NCBI RefSeq assembly: GCF_964048965.1
Contig: NZ_OZ040189.1
Coordinates: 744,001-808,000 of the forward strand
Direction: 5' to 3'
Length of the DNA: 64,000 nucleotides
From: Tenacibaculum sp. 190130A14a
GTDB taxonomy: Bacteria > Bacteroidota > Bacteroidia > Flavobacteriales > Flavobacteriaceae
Below the pieces are notes generated by a model, which searched no databases, was not told where the DNA came from, and worked only from the letters and a program-made list of their open reading frames with translations. The translations under genes and the position numbers were made by a program. Of this stretch, positions 1-8,379 are shown in pieces (the stretch's first letter is position 1; every line of letters starts with the position of its first letter).

Positions 1-2410
1 CGCTATTTTCAAAACTGGTCTTTGAAAAAGAAATCTCATATCTAGGTTCTATGCTTAACACATTTTCTATTTCATATGAGAAACCTAAACTAGGACTAAT
101 AGAGTTTGTTTTTGCGCTGTTTTTAATATCGTTAAAAAAGCTAACGTTTTTGTATGAATTTAAACTAGCGCCGACTCTAACTTTAATACTATTAATCGAG
201 TCTAATTGAATTTTCTTACTATAAGAACCACCTCCCCAAACATCGTATCCACCATCGGTGTTTCTATAGGTTGTTGTTCTAATTAAGTTATCATCAATGC
301 TAGAACTTGAAACAATTTGGTTATTACGTAAGGTTCCACTTAAATAGAAGAACATACCCGTACGTGCACGCCAATTATATTTATTAAAGTTAATATAGGC
401 TCTATGGCTTTGTGATGGCTTTAATTCAGGGTTACCTGTTATAATATTTGTTGGATTACTTACATCAGCAAATGGCTGTAATTGATTTAAAGAGGGAGCT
501 CTGTTGTCGATATTATAATCGAAATAGATAGAAGCTTTTGAGTCGAAACGATATCTAAACCCAGCATCAACTCTCAAGTTATCAAAACTTCTCCTTAAGC
601 TAAGTTGAGGTCTTAGTTCGTCAATATTTTCTAATGTTCTATTCACCAATCCCAACTCAAAATTAAAACGCCATTTCTTCTCACGATATACTAATTCCAT
701 GGCTGGAGTTTTTGTAATGTCTTTATAAGTAAAGTTAGAACTTAGGTCTGAGTTAAAATCGCTATAAGTTTGCGTAGTTGTATTAAAGTCGAAGGTGTTT
801 TCGATATTTTCTCGTTCGTTATTTTGATATTGATATTTGGTGTCTAAGAAGAATTTCTTAGCAATTAATGGCAAACGAAAAGTGAATTGTGTTTGAATCC
901 TATCAAAGTTTTCGTCAATAGTGCTTTTTTGATTTCTGTTTTCGATGCTTGGAGTTGTTCCGAAAATTTCTCTTGTCGAACTAAACAACTCTTCAGAATC
1001 TGATTGATCAATTTGATTTACTAAAGAAGCTTTTAAGAAGGCACCTTTTTTACCTATTTTTTTAGTGATACCAATTTCATTTCTGAAGTTTTTAGCATCA
1101 GCTTCCGTATAAGCGTTACTTGTAAAGTTATTGGTTAAAACTCTATTTTCATCTAAAGATTCTTCATCTCTAGAGAAGTTTCCTTTCCTTTTGTTTAAAA
1201 TAAAGGAAGGGGATATGTTGATTAAAAATGTAGAATCTATTTCTATATCAAAATCTGCATTGATGCTATGATTTTCATTTTCGTCATTTGAGTTGGAAGT
1301 AGCATTTGTAAAATAAGTTCTATCTGTTAAATTGTATTCTCTATTATTTTTAGAGTTATCAAAAGAACTACTTCCTGAAAAGAAGTAATTTGCATTTACA
1401 TCTACTCCTTTTCCATATTGGTCAGCATAAGTAGCTCCTGCAGTTTTAGATTTTATAATTCCAGATCCACCACCAAATCTACGTCCGTTGATACTAAATC
1501 CACCGTTACCACCAAACCACACAGAAGAGTTTCCTCCTCCAAACATTTTTTGAATTTCTCCAAAACTAAAACCAGGAGAATTGATATTGTTTGTGCTGGC
1601 TAAAACACTAACTCTAGTATTGTTATCGAATCTATTAACCATGGTAGCTCCTTCAAAACGTTCATCTGTTCCGGCACCTGCTGAAACTCTACCAAACCAT
1701 CCTTTATTGTTTTCTTTTTTTATAGTAAGGTTAATCGTTTTGTTATTTGCATCTCCTTTTTCACCAGTAAAAGCTTCCGATTTTGATTTGGTATCGGTAA
1801 TTTGAACTTTTTCAATAATTTCTTTGGAAAGATTTTTAGTTGTAATTGATGGGTCGTTACCAAAAAAAGGTTTCCCATTCACTAAAATCTTATTTACAGG
1901 TTTACCGTTTACGGTAATTTTTCCTTCTTCATCAACTTCAACACCTGGAAGCTTTTTTAATAAATCTTCAACATTGGCGTCTTTTTTTGTTTTAAAAGAC
2001 TTTACGTTAAATTCTAAAGTATCTTTTTTTATGGTAATGGGAGCTCTTGATTTAACCACCACTTCATTTAGTAAATTAGTTTCATTTTTTAAAGTGATCG
2101 TACCAAGATTAACCACTGGGTTTTGATCTAAGGCAATTGTTTTACTGTAATTGTCCATTCCAACAAATGAAACAAACAGTTTTACATCTTTATGAAATGA
2201 TTTTCCAGTTAAAGAAAAATTACCTTGTTCGTTAGAAATGGTGTAAGAAATTACCGCACTGTCTTTTGCTTTTTCTAAGTGAACTGTAGCAGCTTCAATG
2301 GGACTGTGTTCCTTTTCTGATTCAATTTTTCCAGAAATTTTAAACTGGTAAGATTGTGAAAACAAACTTGTAGCAAGTAATAAATTGAAAATGAGTAGTA
2401 GTTTTTTCAT
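1..2410 (-). CDS. TonB-dependent receptor-like outer membrane beta-barrel protein (C-terminus beyond window)
   Basis: The minus-strand reading frame is open from an ATG at 2410 to the left edge, so the C-terminus lies outside the window. The protein starts MKKLLLIFNLLLATSLFSQS, a signal peptide. A carboxypeptidase-regulatory-like beta domain follows (about residues 25-110), then a plug-like domain with the VEDLLKKLPGVEVDEEGKI and VNGKPVNKILVNGKPFFG motifs (about 150-200). The rest is a long beta-barrel region rich in N, D, S and aromatic residues. This is the layout of the Bacteroidota OMP_b-brl / TonB-receptor family, often annotated as outer membrane beta-barrel protein. It probably sits in the outer membrane. 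No SusD partner is visible, because the downstream side is cut off. The substrate cannot be inferred. The family call is firm and the function is open. Confidence 0.85.
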   Translation of the reverse strand, partial: MKKLLLIFNLLLATSLFSQSYQFKISGKIESEKEHSPIEAATVHLEKAKDSAVISYTISNEQGNFSLTGKSFHKDVKLFVSFVGMDNYSKTIALDQNPVVNLGTITLKNETNLLNEVVVKSRAPITIKKDTLEFNVKSFKTKKDANVEDLLKKLPGVEVDEEGKITVNGKPVNKILVNGKPFFGNDPSITTKNLSKEIIEKVQITDTKSKSEAFTGEKGDANNKTINLTIKKENNKGWFGRVSAGAGTDERFEGATMVNRFDNNTRVSVLASTNNINSPGFSFGEIQKMFGGGNSSVWFGGNGGFSINGRRFGGGSGIIKSKTAGATYADQYGKGVDVNANYFFSGSSSFDNSKNNREYNLTDRTYFTNATSNSNDENENHSINADFDIEIDSTFLINISPSFILNKRKGNFSRDEESLDENRVLTNNFTSNAYTEADAKNFRNEIGITKKIGKKGAFLKASLVNQIDQSDSEELFSSTREIFGTTPSIENRNQKSTIDENFDRIQTQFTFRLPLIAKKFFLDTKYQYQNNERENIENTFDFNTTTQTYSDFNSDLSSNFTYKDITKTPAMELVYREKKWRFNFELGLVNRTLENIDELRPQLSLRRSFDNLRVDAGFRYRFDSKASIYFDYNIDNRAPSLNQLQPFADVSNPTNIITGNPELKPSQSHRAYINFNKYNWRARTGMFFYLSGTLRNNQIVSSSSIDDNLIRTTTYRNTDGGYDVWGGGSYSKKIQLDSINSIKVRVGASLNSYKNVSFFNDIKNSAKTNSISPSLGFSYEIENVLSIEPRYEISFSKTSFENS

Positions 2411-2466
2411 AGTTTTTGAGAGCTATTTTTTCCAAGCGTCAAAAAAAAGAAAAAACTACTAGAAAG

Positions 2467-2490
2467 AAAGTTTAAATATTGTTAAACTTT
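2467..2490 (-). terminator. Hairpin just after der
   Basis: The 9-bp arms AAAGTTTAA and TTAAACTTT are separated by six bases. The hairpin lies directly downstream of the der stop codon. The U-tract is weak on the minus strand, so termination is inferred from position and palindrome only. Confidence 0.4.
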
Positions 2491-2493
2491 TTA

Positions 2494-3804
2494 TTATTTC
2501 TGTCTAAAATAAATTCCAATTGGAACACCATTAAAATCATAATGCTCGCGTAATTTATTTTCTACAAAACGTTTATACGGATCTTTAATGTATTGAGGTA
2601 AATTGGCAAAGAATGCAAATTGAGGTGTATGCGTTGGTAATTGCATACAATATTTAATTTTTATAAACTTACCTTTTGTTGCTGGTGGCGGGAAGTTTTG
2701 AACAATGTCTAACATTGTTTCGTTCAATTTACTCGTTTGTATTTTTCTAGACCTGTTTTCATGCACTTGAACAGCAGTTTCGATTGCCTTAAAAATACGT
2801 TGTTTGGTCAATGCAGAAATAAATACAATTGGCACATCTGTAAAAGGAGCAATTTTCTTACGCACTTCGTTTTCAAAATCACGCATAGTATTGGTTTCCT
2901 TTTCAACTAAATCCCACTTATTTACCAATATAACAACACCTTTTCTGTTTTTTTCTGCTAACCAGAATATTTTTTCATCTTGTCCTTCAAATCCTCTTGT
3001 GGCATCAATTACGAGTACTGCAACATCACAGTGTTCAATAGCACGAACTGCACGCATAACTGAGTAGAACTCTAAATCTTCTTTTACTTTAGATTTTTTA
3101 CGAATTCCGGCAGTATCTACTAAGTTGAATTCAAATCCAAAACGATTGTATTTGGTGTCAATAGTGTCTCTTGTAGTACCTGCAATATTGGTTACAATAT
3201 TTCTATCTTCACCAATAAGAGCATTAATAAAAGATGATTTCCCTGCATTTGGTCGTCCAACAATCGCAAAACGAGGTAGTTCATCTTGTTGTTCTTCATC
3301 ATCAAGTGGTTCTGGAATCTCTTCAACAATGGCGTCTAATAATTCACCAGTTCCACTTCCATTAATAGATGAAATAGTAAAATAGTCACCTAATCCTAAA
3401 TTGTAAAATTCTACAGCATCAGCATCACGCATAGCATTGTCTACCTTATTTACGGCCATAAATAAAGGTTTTTCAACCTGACGAAGAATTTTAGCCACGG
3501 CTTGATCCATTGGCGTAATTCCTTGTTCAACATCCACCACAAAAACAATGATATCTGCTTCATCAATAGCTAATTGGACTTGCTTTCTAATTTCTCCTTC
3601 AAAAATATCGTCCGATCCAACAACATATCCACCAGTATCAATTACAGAGAATTCTTTTCCATTCCATTCTGTTTTTCCATAGTGTCTATCACGAGTAACA
3701 CCACTTACAGAATCTACAATAGCTTCTCTACGCTTTACTAATCGGTTAAAAAATGTTGACTTTCCTACATTTGGCCTTCCTACTATGGCAACAATACTAC
3801 TCAT
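2494..3804 (-). CDS. der: Ribosome biogenesis GTPase Der (EngA)
   Basis: A 436-residue protein with two GTPase domains in tandem, diagnostic of Der/EngA. Domain 1 has G1 GRPNVGKST (about residue 9), [12 protein letters not shown] and NKVD. Domain 2 has GRPNAGKSS (about 183), [18 protein letters not shown] and NKWD. A C-terminal KH-like domain ends [10 protein letters not shown]. Der acts in the cytoplasm in 50S subunit maturation and is normally essential. The length is usual for the family. It is transcribed alone on the minus strand, and era lies about 600 bp away in the same orientation with one small convergent gene between. A TATCTTTG promoter box sits shortly upstream of the start. Confidence 0.97.
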   Translation of the reverse strand: MSSIVAIVGRPNVGKSTFFNRLVKRREAIVDSVSGVTRDRHYGKTEWNGKEFSVIDTGGYVVGSDDIFEGEIRKQVQLAIDEADIIVFVVDVEQGITPMDQAVAKILRQVEKPLFMAVNKVDNAMRDADAVEFYNLGLGDYFTISSINGSGTGELLDAIVEEIPEPLDDEEQQDELPRFAIVGRPNAGKSSFINALIGEDRNIVTNIAGTTRDTIDTKYNRFGFEFNLVDTAGIRKKSKVKEDLEFYSVMRAVRAIEHCDVAVLVIDATRGFEGQDEKIFWLAEKNRKGVVILVNKWDLVEKETNTMRDFENEVRKKIAPFTDVPIVFISALTKQRIFKAIETAVQVHENRSRKIQTSKLNETMLDIVQNFPPPATKGKFIKIKYCMQLPTHTPQFAFFANLPQYIKDPYKRFVENKLREHYDFNGVPIGIYFRQK

Positions 3805-3821
3805 TTCTGCAAAAATTTGTG

Positions 3822-3829
3822 CAAAGATA
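3822..3829 (-). promoter_or_regulatory. Probable -7 box of der
   Basis: The minus strand reads TATCTTTG, matching the Bacteroidota -7 consensus TAnnTTTG, and ends about 17 bases before the der ATG. No clear TTG -33 element is seen at the expected distance. Confidence 0.5.
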
Positions 3830-3903
3830 CAACTTACAATAAGATTAACTGTGTTTAATTTGGTAGGATGTTTTTTTGTACATTGTTAGGCAAATTTTAA
3901 ACA

Positions 3904-4413
3904 ATGGATGATAAAATTTACAATCAAATTTTTTTAAAACCTCGATTTCAAATTGACTTTAAAATGAATGCTGATATTTTAATTTCAAAGGTAGCAACAC
4001 AGTTACAAGAAGAGGCAAAATATAGAACAAAGATTGTAGATAATCATTTGGTAGTAGATGTACCAGAAAAGGACGAGCATTTTTGGTCACCACAACTACA
4101 TGTTGAAGTGGAACCGATGGAGGAGAATGCATCAAAACTTAAAGGGTTGTTCGGTCCTAAACCCGGGGTATGGAGTTTGTTTATGTTTATTCATTTTGGA
4201 GTAGCAACTGCTTTTATCATATTTGGAATTATTGCCTATTCTAATTGGTCATTAGATAAGGATATCTTCTTTCCAGTGGTTATGTTAATTGTACTCCCAA
4301 TTATATGGGTTACTTTATATTTTTTAGGAAGACTGGGAAAGTCTACCGGACAAAAACAAATGGATGAATTAAAAGCTTTTACGTTACAATTATTAAAAAA
4401 GGTTGGTAATTAA
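3904..4413 (+). CDS. Small inner membrane protein, unknown function
   Basis: A 169-residue protein with a soluble N-terminal part (about residues 1-90) containing FKMNADILISKV and HFWSPQLHVEVEP. Two hydrophobic segments follow (about 97-117, IHFGVATAFIIFGIIAYS, and 124-146, FFPVVMLIVLPIIWVTLYFLG), then a short charged tail. It is probably an integral inner membrane protein. It lies between der and era and converges on era with a 4-bp overlap of the two 3' ends. The family is unknown to me; nothing in the sequence indicates an enzyme. Confidence 0.75.
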   Translation: MDDKIYNQIFLKPRFQIDFKMNADILISKVATQLQEEAKYRTKIVDNHLVVDVPEKDEHFWSPQLHVEVEPMEENASKLKGLFGPKPGVWSLFMFIHFGVATAFIIFGIIAYSNWSLDKDIFFPVVMLIVLPIIWVTLYFLGRLGKSTGQKQMDELKAFTLQLLKKVGN

Positions 4414-5291
4414 TCTTTATAACCAAACCTTCTTAATTGTCGCTCATTCGAACGCCAGTTCTTATTTACTTTTACATGTAAATCTAAAAATACTTTCTTG
4501 TCAAAAAAGTGTTGTAAGTCTTTACGAGCATCGGTACCCACTCTTTTAATGGCATTTCCTTTGTGACCAATAATAATTCCTTTTTGAGTATCTCTTTCAA
4601 CCATAATAACAGATCGAATTTTGATAATATCTTCTTCTTCAATAAAACTCTCTGTTTCTACTTCTACAGAGTAAGGTATCTCTTTTTTATATTGTTGAAG
4701 AATTTTTTCTCGAATTGTTTCATTTACAAAGAAACGTTCTGGTTTATCAGTTAACTGATCTTTCGGGTAAAAAGGAGGAGCATCGGGTAATAGCTCTATA
4801 ATTTTATAAAATACAGTTTCTACATTAAAGTTTTCTAAGGCAGAAATTACATAGACGAAAGAACTTGGAACTTTCTTTTTCCAGTATTCAATTTTTTCTT
4901 GAACTTCCTCTTGACTCGATTTGTCAATTTTGTTCAGTAATAAAATAACAGGTATTTTACTATTGATTATTTTATTAAAGAAGGCTTCGTTTTTTAATTC
5001 TTTTTCACCTACTTCAACCATATAAATAAGTACATCGGCATCTTCAAAAGCAGATTTTACAAAATCCATCATAGATTCTTGTAATTCATAGGCTGGTTTA
5101 ATAATTCCAGGAGTATCTGAGAATACTATTTGGTAATCCTCTCCATTAACAATTCCTAAAATGCGATGTCTGGTTGTTTGTGCTTTAGAGGTAATGATTG
5201 ATAATTTTTCACCAACTAAGGCATTCATTAAGGTTGATTTTCCAACATTTGGATTACCTATGATGTTTACAAATCCTGCTTTATGTGTCAT
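4410..5291 (-). CDS. era: GTPase Era
   Basis: A 293-residue protein with an N-terminal GTPase domain: G1 GNPNVGKST (about residues 12-20), TTRHRILG, DTPG (about 59-62) and NKID (about 120-123). The C-terminal KH domain contains IIGHKGNAIKRVG (about 240-252) and ends NWRSNERQLRRFGYKD. Era binds the 3' end of 16S rRNA and takes part in 30S assembly. Length and motif order are typical. Its 3' end overlaps the convergent 169-residue gene by 4 bp. A TAnnTTTG promoter box lies only four bases before the ATG, which suggests a leaderless or very short-leader transcript. Confidence 0.97.
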   Translation of the reverse strand: MTHKAGFVNIIGNPNVGKSTLMNALVGEKLSIITSKAQTTRHRILGIVNGEDYQIVFSDTPGIIKPAYELQESMMDFVKSAFEDADVLIYMVEVGEKELKNEAFFNKIINSKIPVILLLNKIDKSSQEEVQEKIEYWKKKVPSSFVYVISALENFNVETVFYKIIELLPDAPPFYPKDQLTDKPERFFVNETIREKILQQYKKEIPYSVEVETESFIEEEDIIKIRSVIMVERDTQKGIIIGHKGNAIKRVGTDARKDLQHFFDKKVFLDLHVKVNKNWRSNERQLRRFGYKD

Positions 5292-5295
5292 ACTG

Positions 5296-5303
5296 CAAAG
5301 ATA
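5296..5303 (-). promoter_or_regulatory. Probable -7 box of era
   Basis: The minus strand reads TATCTTTG, then four bases, then the era ATG. If the box is used, the transcript would start at or just inside the start codon. Confidence 0.5.
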
Positions 5304-5390
5304 AGTTGTTTTGGGTTACAAGAATGAATTTTTTAGTTGACTGTTTTTAGGATACTTAGCTGTTTTTACTGAAAATAAAGTAGATTTCAT

Positions 5391-5422
5391 TTGGATAGAA
5401 GAGAGAAAAGGTGGTATGTTTG
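5391..5422 (+). promoter_or_regulatory. Promoter of first initiator tRNA-Met gene
   Basis: TTG at 5391-5393, a 21-base spacer, then TATGTTTG at 5415-5422, ten bases before the tRNA. The second initiator tRNA gene has the same two elements with the same spacer length, which supports both. Confidence 0.7.
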
Positions 5423-5432
5423 CAGTCCAAAT

Positions 5433-5505
5433 CGCGGGATAGAGCAGTAGGCAGCTCGTCGGGCTCATAACCCGAAGGTCACAGGTTCGAGTCCTGTTCC
5501 CGCTA
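5433..5505 (+). tRNA. Initiator tRNA-fMet (CAT anticodon), copy 1
   Basis: A 73-nt cloverleaf: acceptor CGCGGGA/TCCCGCT, D stem GAGC/GCTC, anticodon stem TCGGG/CCCGA with loop CTCATAA, and T stem ACAGG/CCTGT with loop TTCGAGT. Three consecutive G-C pairs next to the anticodon loop and an unpaired first base (C1 opposite U72) mark it as initiator rather than elongator tRNA-Met. No CCA is encoded. Its 3' half is the left attachment site of the integrated element. The integrase gene begins about 110 bases downstream, so the element has restored the tRNA on insertion. Confidence 0.95.
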
Positions 5506-5506
5506 C
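5464..5506 (+). repeat. attL: 3' half of tRNA-fMet (direct repeat with 29944-29986)
   Basis: The segment from the first base of the anticodon loop (CTCATAA) through the 3' end of the tRNA plus one C recurs identically at 29944-29986 and 36067-36109. The repeat shared by the two element ends starts exactly at the anticodon loop, a known crossover position for tRNA-targeting tyrosine recombinases. An integrase gene lies just inside this copy. Confidence 0.85.
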
Positions 5507-5528
5507 AGAGCTAAAGAATTGAAAACTA

Positions 5529-5557
5529 ACGGATTGTTTACGACAATCCGTTTTTTT
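5529..5557 (+). terminator. Terminator after tRNA-fMet copy 1
   Basis: Stem ACGGATTGT/ACAATCCGT with a 5-base loop, followed by seven T. It ends the tRNA transcript, and it makes any integrase start upstream of it unlikely. Confidence 0.8.
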
Positions 5558-5585
5558 ATGTCTTTAACTTTGTTACTTTTACGTG

Positions 5586-5608
5586 CCGTAAACACTACCG
5601 TAAACACT
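5586..5608 (+). repeat. Direct repeats with CCGTAAACACT, candidate integrase arm sites (left)
   Basis: CCGTAAACACT occurs twice, separated by one base, about 80 bases inside the left attachment core. A related pair (CCGTAAAC, TCGTAAAC) lies just inside the right core at 29872-29892. Short repeats inside both ends are what arm-type recombinase or excisionase sites look like. The role is inferred. Confidence 0.45.
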
Positions 5609-5614
5609 TTTGAG

Positions 5615-6928
5615 ATGAAATTGAACTTTACAGAACCTAAAATTTACACTGGTGGCGTGCTGATTTCAGAGTGGTCGAAATTGACGAAATCTGAACAAAA
5701 AACAGCATTAAGTAGAGATTGGTTTATATATTATTCTTACAGAAATCCCGAAACTTTAAAATTAAAACGTCAACCTTACATCAAAGCAGGCGTAAACAAA
5801 TTAAAGACAAAAAGGGAACGTATAGCTTTTTTAAAAACAATGAAAGAAGCCTTGTTGAAATTACTTCAAGCAGGCTTTAATCCTTATCAAGATAATTCGG
5901 AATTAGAAGCCCAATTGTTTAGTGATGCTAACGAGAATACTATTTCTGATGTTACTATTGTCGACGCAAAAATAGCGCAAGAAAAAACGCAAAAAGCGCA
6001 AATTAATTCAGAAACAATAGCAGAGTTTGAAGAAATCTCTATTGTTAAAGCTTTTGAACTCGGGTTACGTTTAAAAGAAAAATTGATGAACAAAAATTCT
6101 TATACGAAATATAAGAGTCGAATTCATCGTTTTTCAAAATGGTTAAATACAAAAGGGTATGAAAAACAGTCTATCAACTCTTTAAATAAAAAACTGATTA
6201 TTGAATATCTAAATGAAGTTTTGCAAAACTCAAGTGCAAGAAATAGAAATAACACAAGAACAGACATCAGTTCGTTATTTCAAATTTTAGAAGACAACGA
6301 ACTCATTACAGAAAATTACGTTAAGAAGATAAATGTTCTTAAATCAATTCCAAAAAGAAACAAAACCTATACACCTCAACTTCAAAAAGATATTTATGAG
6401 TATTTAGAAGACAACGATAAACACTTACTATTATTTATTCAGTTTATATCGTACAACTTTTTACGTCCAATTGAAGTGTGTAGATTGAAGGTTGAAGATA
6501 TTGATGTCAAGGACAAAAAGCTATATGTAAAAGCAAAGAACAGTCCTGTAAAAATTAAAATTATCCCTGATATATTACTAAAACAACTTCCAGACCTTAC
6601 GCAAAAAAGCGCAAAATCATTTTTATTTACACAAAACGAAATAGGAGGAGCGTGGGATATTGAAGAAAGTAACAAACGAGATTACTTTACCAAACGTTTT
6701 AAGAAAATCAAAGATTATTTTAAATTAGGAAATGAATATGGTTTGTACAGTTTTCGACATACTTTTATTACTAAATTATATAGAGAACTACGAAAAACAA
6801 ACTCTCCTTTTGAAACAAAAAGCAAACTGATGCTGATTACAGGACATACTACCATTACAGCCTTAGATAAATATCTAAGAGATATAGATGCAGAATTGCC
6901 ACAAGATTATTCTTCATTGATAAAATAG
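5615..6928 (+). CDS. Tyrosine recombinase (site-specific integrase) of the tRNA-fMet element
   Basis: A protein of about 437 residues from the ATG at 5615 (MKLNFTEPKIYTGG). A longer open frame reaches 5519, but it would run through the tRNA terminator. An N-terminal arm-binding-like part is followed by a SAM-like core-binding domain (KYKSRIHRFSKWLNTKGYEKQS) and a catalytic domain. The catalytic domain has Arg in LRPIEVCRLKVEDI, the H-x-x-R box LYSFRHTFITKLY, the later His in ITGHTTITALDKYLR, and the nucleophile Tyr in DKYLR. It is most like the Bacteroidota integrases of conjugative and tRNA-targeted elements. Its place directly behind tRNA-fMet indicates that it catalyses integration and excision at the repeats 5464-5506 and 29944-29986. 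It does not look like an integron IntI. Confidence 0.9.
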   Translation: MKLNFTEPKIYTGGVLISEWSKLTKSEQKTALSRDWFIYYSYRNPETLKLKRQPYIKAGVNKLKTKRERIAFLKTMKEALLKLLQAGFNPYQDNSELEAQLFSDANENTISDVTIVDAKIAQEKTQKAQINSETIAEFEEISIVKAFELGLRLKEKLMNKNSYTKYKSRIHRFSKWLNTKGYEKQSINSLNKKLIIEYLNEVLQNSSARNRNNTRTDISSLFQILEDNELITENYVKKINVLKSIPKRNKTYTPQLQKDIYEYLEDNDKHLLLFIQFISYNFLRPIEVCRLKVEDIDVKDKKLYVKAKNSPVKIKIIPDILLKQLPDLTQKSAKSFLFTQNEIGGAWDIEESNKRDYFTKRFKKIKDYFKLGNEYGLYSFRHTFITKLYRELRKTNSPFETKSKLMLITGHTTITALDKYLRDIDAELPQDYSSLIK

Positions 6929-6939
6929 GTCTTAGAAAC

Positions 6940-7000
6940 TTGGCAAATCGTTGCAAAAAGTAGCAAAACCTTGCAAATCTTCTTGAATCCTTGCAAAACG
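6940..7000 (+). repeat. Cluster of TTGCAAA-type repeats after the integrase gene
   Basis: Over about 60 bases there are five TTGCAAA-like words (TTGGCAAA, TTGCAAA, TAGCAAA, TTGCAAA, TTGCAAA) at irregular 8-19-base spacing, immediately downstream of the integrase stop. They may be iterons or binding sites for an excision or directionality protein. No function can be shown from sequence. Confidence 0.5.
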
Positions 7001-7066
7001 TGACAGGGTTATATTAGAAGCTATTACTATTGTGCTTTAATTCAGTTTTAAAGCAAAAAAGTAATA

Positions 7067-7252
7067 TTGAACGCACAAGTAGTATATCAAGTGGTTAAAG
7101 CACTTCCAAGGGAAGAGCAAAAAGCATTGTTTGAATTACTACAAAAAGAATTTAGCATCAACACACTTCAAATTAAAAAGGTAAAGAAACCTGTTTTAAC
7201 CAAAGAAGATGCTATTCAATACTTACTAAAGAATGTTTTTAACAAGAAGTAA
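7067..7252 (+). CDS. Small hypothetical protein of the element
   Basis: A 61-residue, Lys-rich, mainly helical protein beginning NAQVVYQVVKALPREEQK and ending YLLKNVFNKK. The frame opens with TTG, because no ATG is available upstream, which lowers confidence in the exact start. It lies between the integrase and a clear terminator at 7259-7296, so it is probably its own small transcription unit or the tail of the integrase unit. I do not recognise the family. A regulatory or excisionase-like role is possible, but no helix-turn-helix can be picked out with confidence. Confidence 0.5.
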   Translation: MNAQVVYQVVKALPREEQKALFELLQKEFSINTLQIKKVKKPVLTKEDAIQYLLKNVFNKK

Positions 7253-7258
7253 AACCAA

Positions 7259-7296
7259 AATAAAGACTTATTGAAAGATTGGTCTTTATTTTTTTG
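7259..7296 (+). terminator. Intrinsic terminator after the 61-residue gene
   Basis: Stem AATAAAGAC/GTCTTTATT with a 14-base loop, then a run of T. Confidence 0.65.
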
Positions 7297-7306
7297 TCTA
7301 TTTCAC

Positions 7307-7338
7307 AAAACGTTAAATTGAATAAAATTTAACGTTTT
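7307..7338. repeat. Strong inverted repeat upstream of the zinc-ribbon-like gene
   Basis: Arms AAAACGTTAAATT and AATTTAACGTTTT (13 bp, perfect) with a 6-base loop, about 30 bases before the next start codon. No T-tract follows, so an operator is as likely as a terminator. Confidence 0.5.
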
Positions 7339-7366
7339 ATAGCCTCAAAAAAGTATAAAATAAACT

Positions 7367-7807
7367 ATGAAGATAAATTGTAGGCATTGTAAAGAAGCTT
7401 TTATCAGGAAAAGAAGAAATCAAGGGTATTGTAGCGCAAGTTGTAGAACCATGGCATGTTATAAAAGAAATCGGTACGAATATGTTTCAGGTAGCTATAA
7501 AAAGAATACTGATAAATTAGGTGTTATAGAACCCCAAACAACAACTCAACTGGTACCCAAAGAACTAGATTCTAAACTCAAAACCCTATTAAAAAAAGAA
7601 GAAAAAGTATTTGATACTAAGAGTATGACGAATACGGTTGTTAGTAATTTACTATCAGATACTGCTGTGTATGGAATGAAGAAAATACTCAATCCAAAAT
7701 CGTTACCTGCTACAAAAGGAGATGTTGAAATGATGTTAATTCAAATTCAAGAACTACAACAATTGTTAATTGAAATCAAGTTTAAGAATAAGTATAGGAT
7801 ATTGTAA
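7367..7807 (+). CDS. Small protein with N-terminal four-Cys zinc-binding motif
   Basis: A 146-residue protein. The N-terminus holds CRHC (about residues 4-7) and CSASCR (about 22-27), a C-x2-C...C-x3-C cluster expected to bind zinc, in a basic context (FIRKRRNQGYCSASCR). The rest is helical, with a Gln/Leu/Ile-rich C-terminus that may form a short coiled coil (MMLIQIQELQQLLIEIK). It may bind DNA or RNA. It is a cargo or maintenance gene of the integrated element, in the same orientation as the integrase. I know no specific function for it. Confidence 0.7.
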   Translation: MKINCRHCKEAFIRKRRNQGYCSASCRTMACYKRNRYEYVSGSYKKNTDKLGVIEPQTTTQLVPKELDSKLKTLLKKEEKVFDTKSMTNTVVSNLLSDTAVYGMKKILNPKSLPATKGDVEMMLIQIQELQQLLIEIKFKNKYRIL

Positions 7808-7869
7808 GCTTCCCCTAATTAGAACTGCTTGTTTTTCTAAAATTTCTATAAAGCTATTGTTTTTCATTC

Positions 7870-7891
7870 TTTTGGAGCTAGCTCCAAAAGA
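7870..7891. repeat. 22-bp perfect palindrome
   Basis: Two 11-bp arms (CTTTTGGAGCT and its complement) abut without a loop, near the 3' end of the broken transposase gene. It may be an insertion-sequence end or a restriction/operator-like site. The function is unknown. Confidence 0.5.
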
Positions 7892-8310
7892 ATTAAGTTT
7901 TGCAAATCTTACAGGTGGCATTTTGCCTAAAGCATCATGCGGTCTGTAATTGTTATAATCTTCTATCCATATTTATGTTTGTTCTCTTACTTGTTCTAGG
8001 TTTTCAAAAATATATTTATCAAGTACGCCCCTTAGATAACTAACGTTGAACCTTTTTATAAATGCATTTTGAGTAAGTTTTCCTAGCTGTATGTACTTGA
8101 ATTCTATAGTATGTATCTTGCTCCAGTTTTCGGTTATTTTGGGAATAAACTCCGGGGCATTATCCATTTTTATTTTTTTAGGCTTCCCTTTTTTATTAAT
8201 AAGGTGATTAAGCACCCATACAATACGATTGCTGGGTAAAGAAAAATGTATCTCTATATGTAATACCTCTCTGTTAAAATCATCAATTATGTTAAAAGCT
8301 CTAAAGCGTG
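7873..8310 (-). pseudogene. IS3-family transposase OrfB remnant (IS407-like)
   Basis: On the minus strand the C-terminal half of an IS3 OrfB can be read: FRAFNIIDDFNREVLHIEI, then KGKPKKIKMDNAPEFI, then TQNAFIKRFNVSYLRGVLD, then YNNYRPHDALGKMPP. The first two catalytic Asp residues are present. The expected Glu of NAFIERFN is Lys here. An in-frame TAA interrupts the gene between REQT and IWIEDYNNYRPH. The N-terminal half is absent. It is therefore dead, a relic of an insertion inside the element. Confidence 0.85.
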
Positions 8311-8379
8311 TTTTGGAACTACTACATTTACTCGGACAGGTTTTTAAGACTGTTTAATCAAAAATAAATATCTTAAATA

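Noticed and set aside
1418..2126. Three plus-strand open frames of 61-100 codons
   Set aside because: They lie opposite the TonB-dependent receptor frame, which is continuous and has recognisable family motifs.
5519..5614. Integrase start at 5519
   Set aside because: That start would place the coding sequence across the tRNA terminator at 5529-5557. The first well-placed ATG after it is 5615, where the usual family N-terminus begins.
5615..6928. Integron integrase for the cassette-like array
   Set aside because: The recombinase is beside a tRNA, has the SAM-like Bacteroidota integrase layout and no visible IntI-type extra helix. The array is more than 24 kb away, across the right attachment site.
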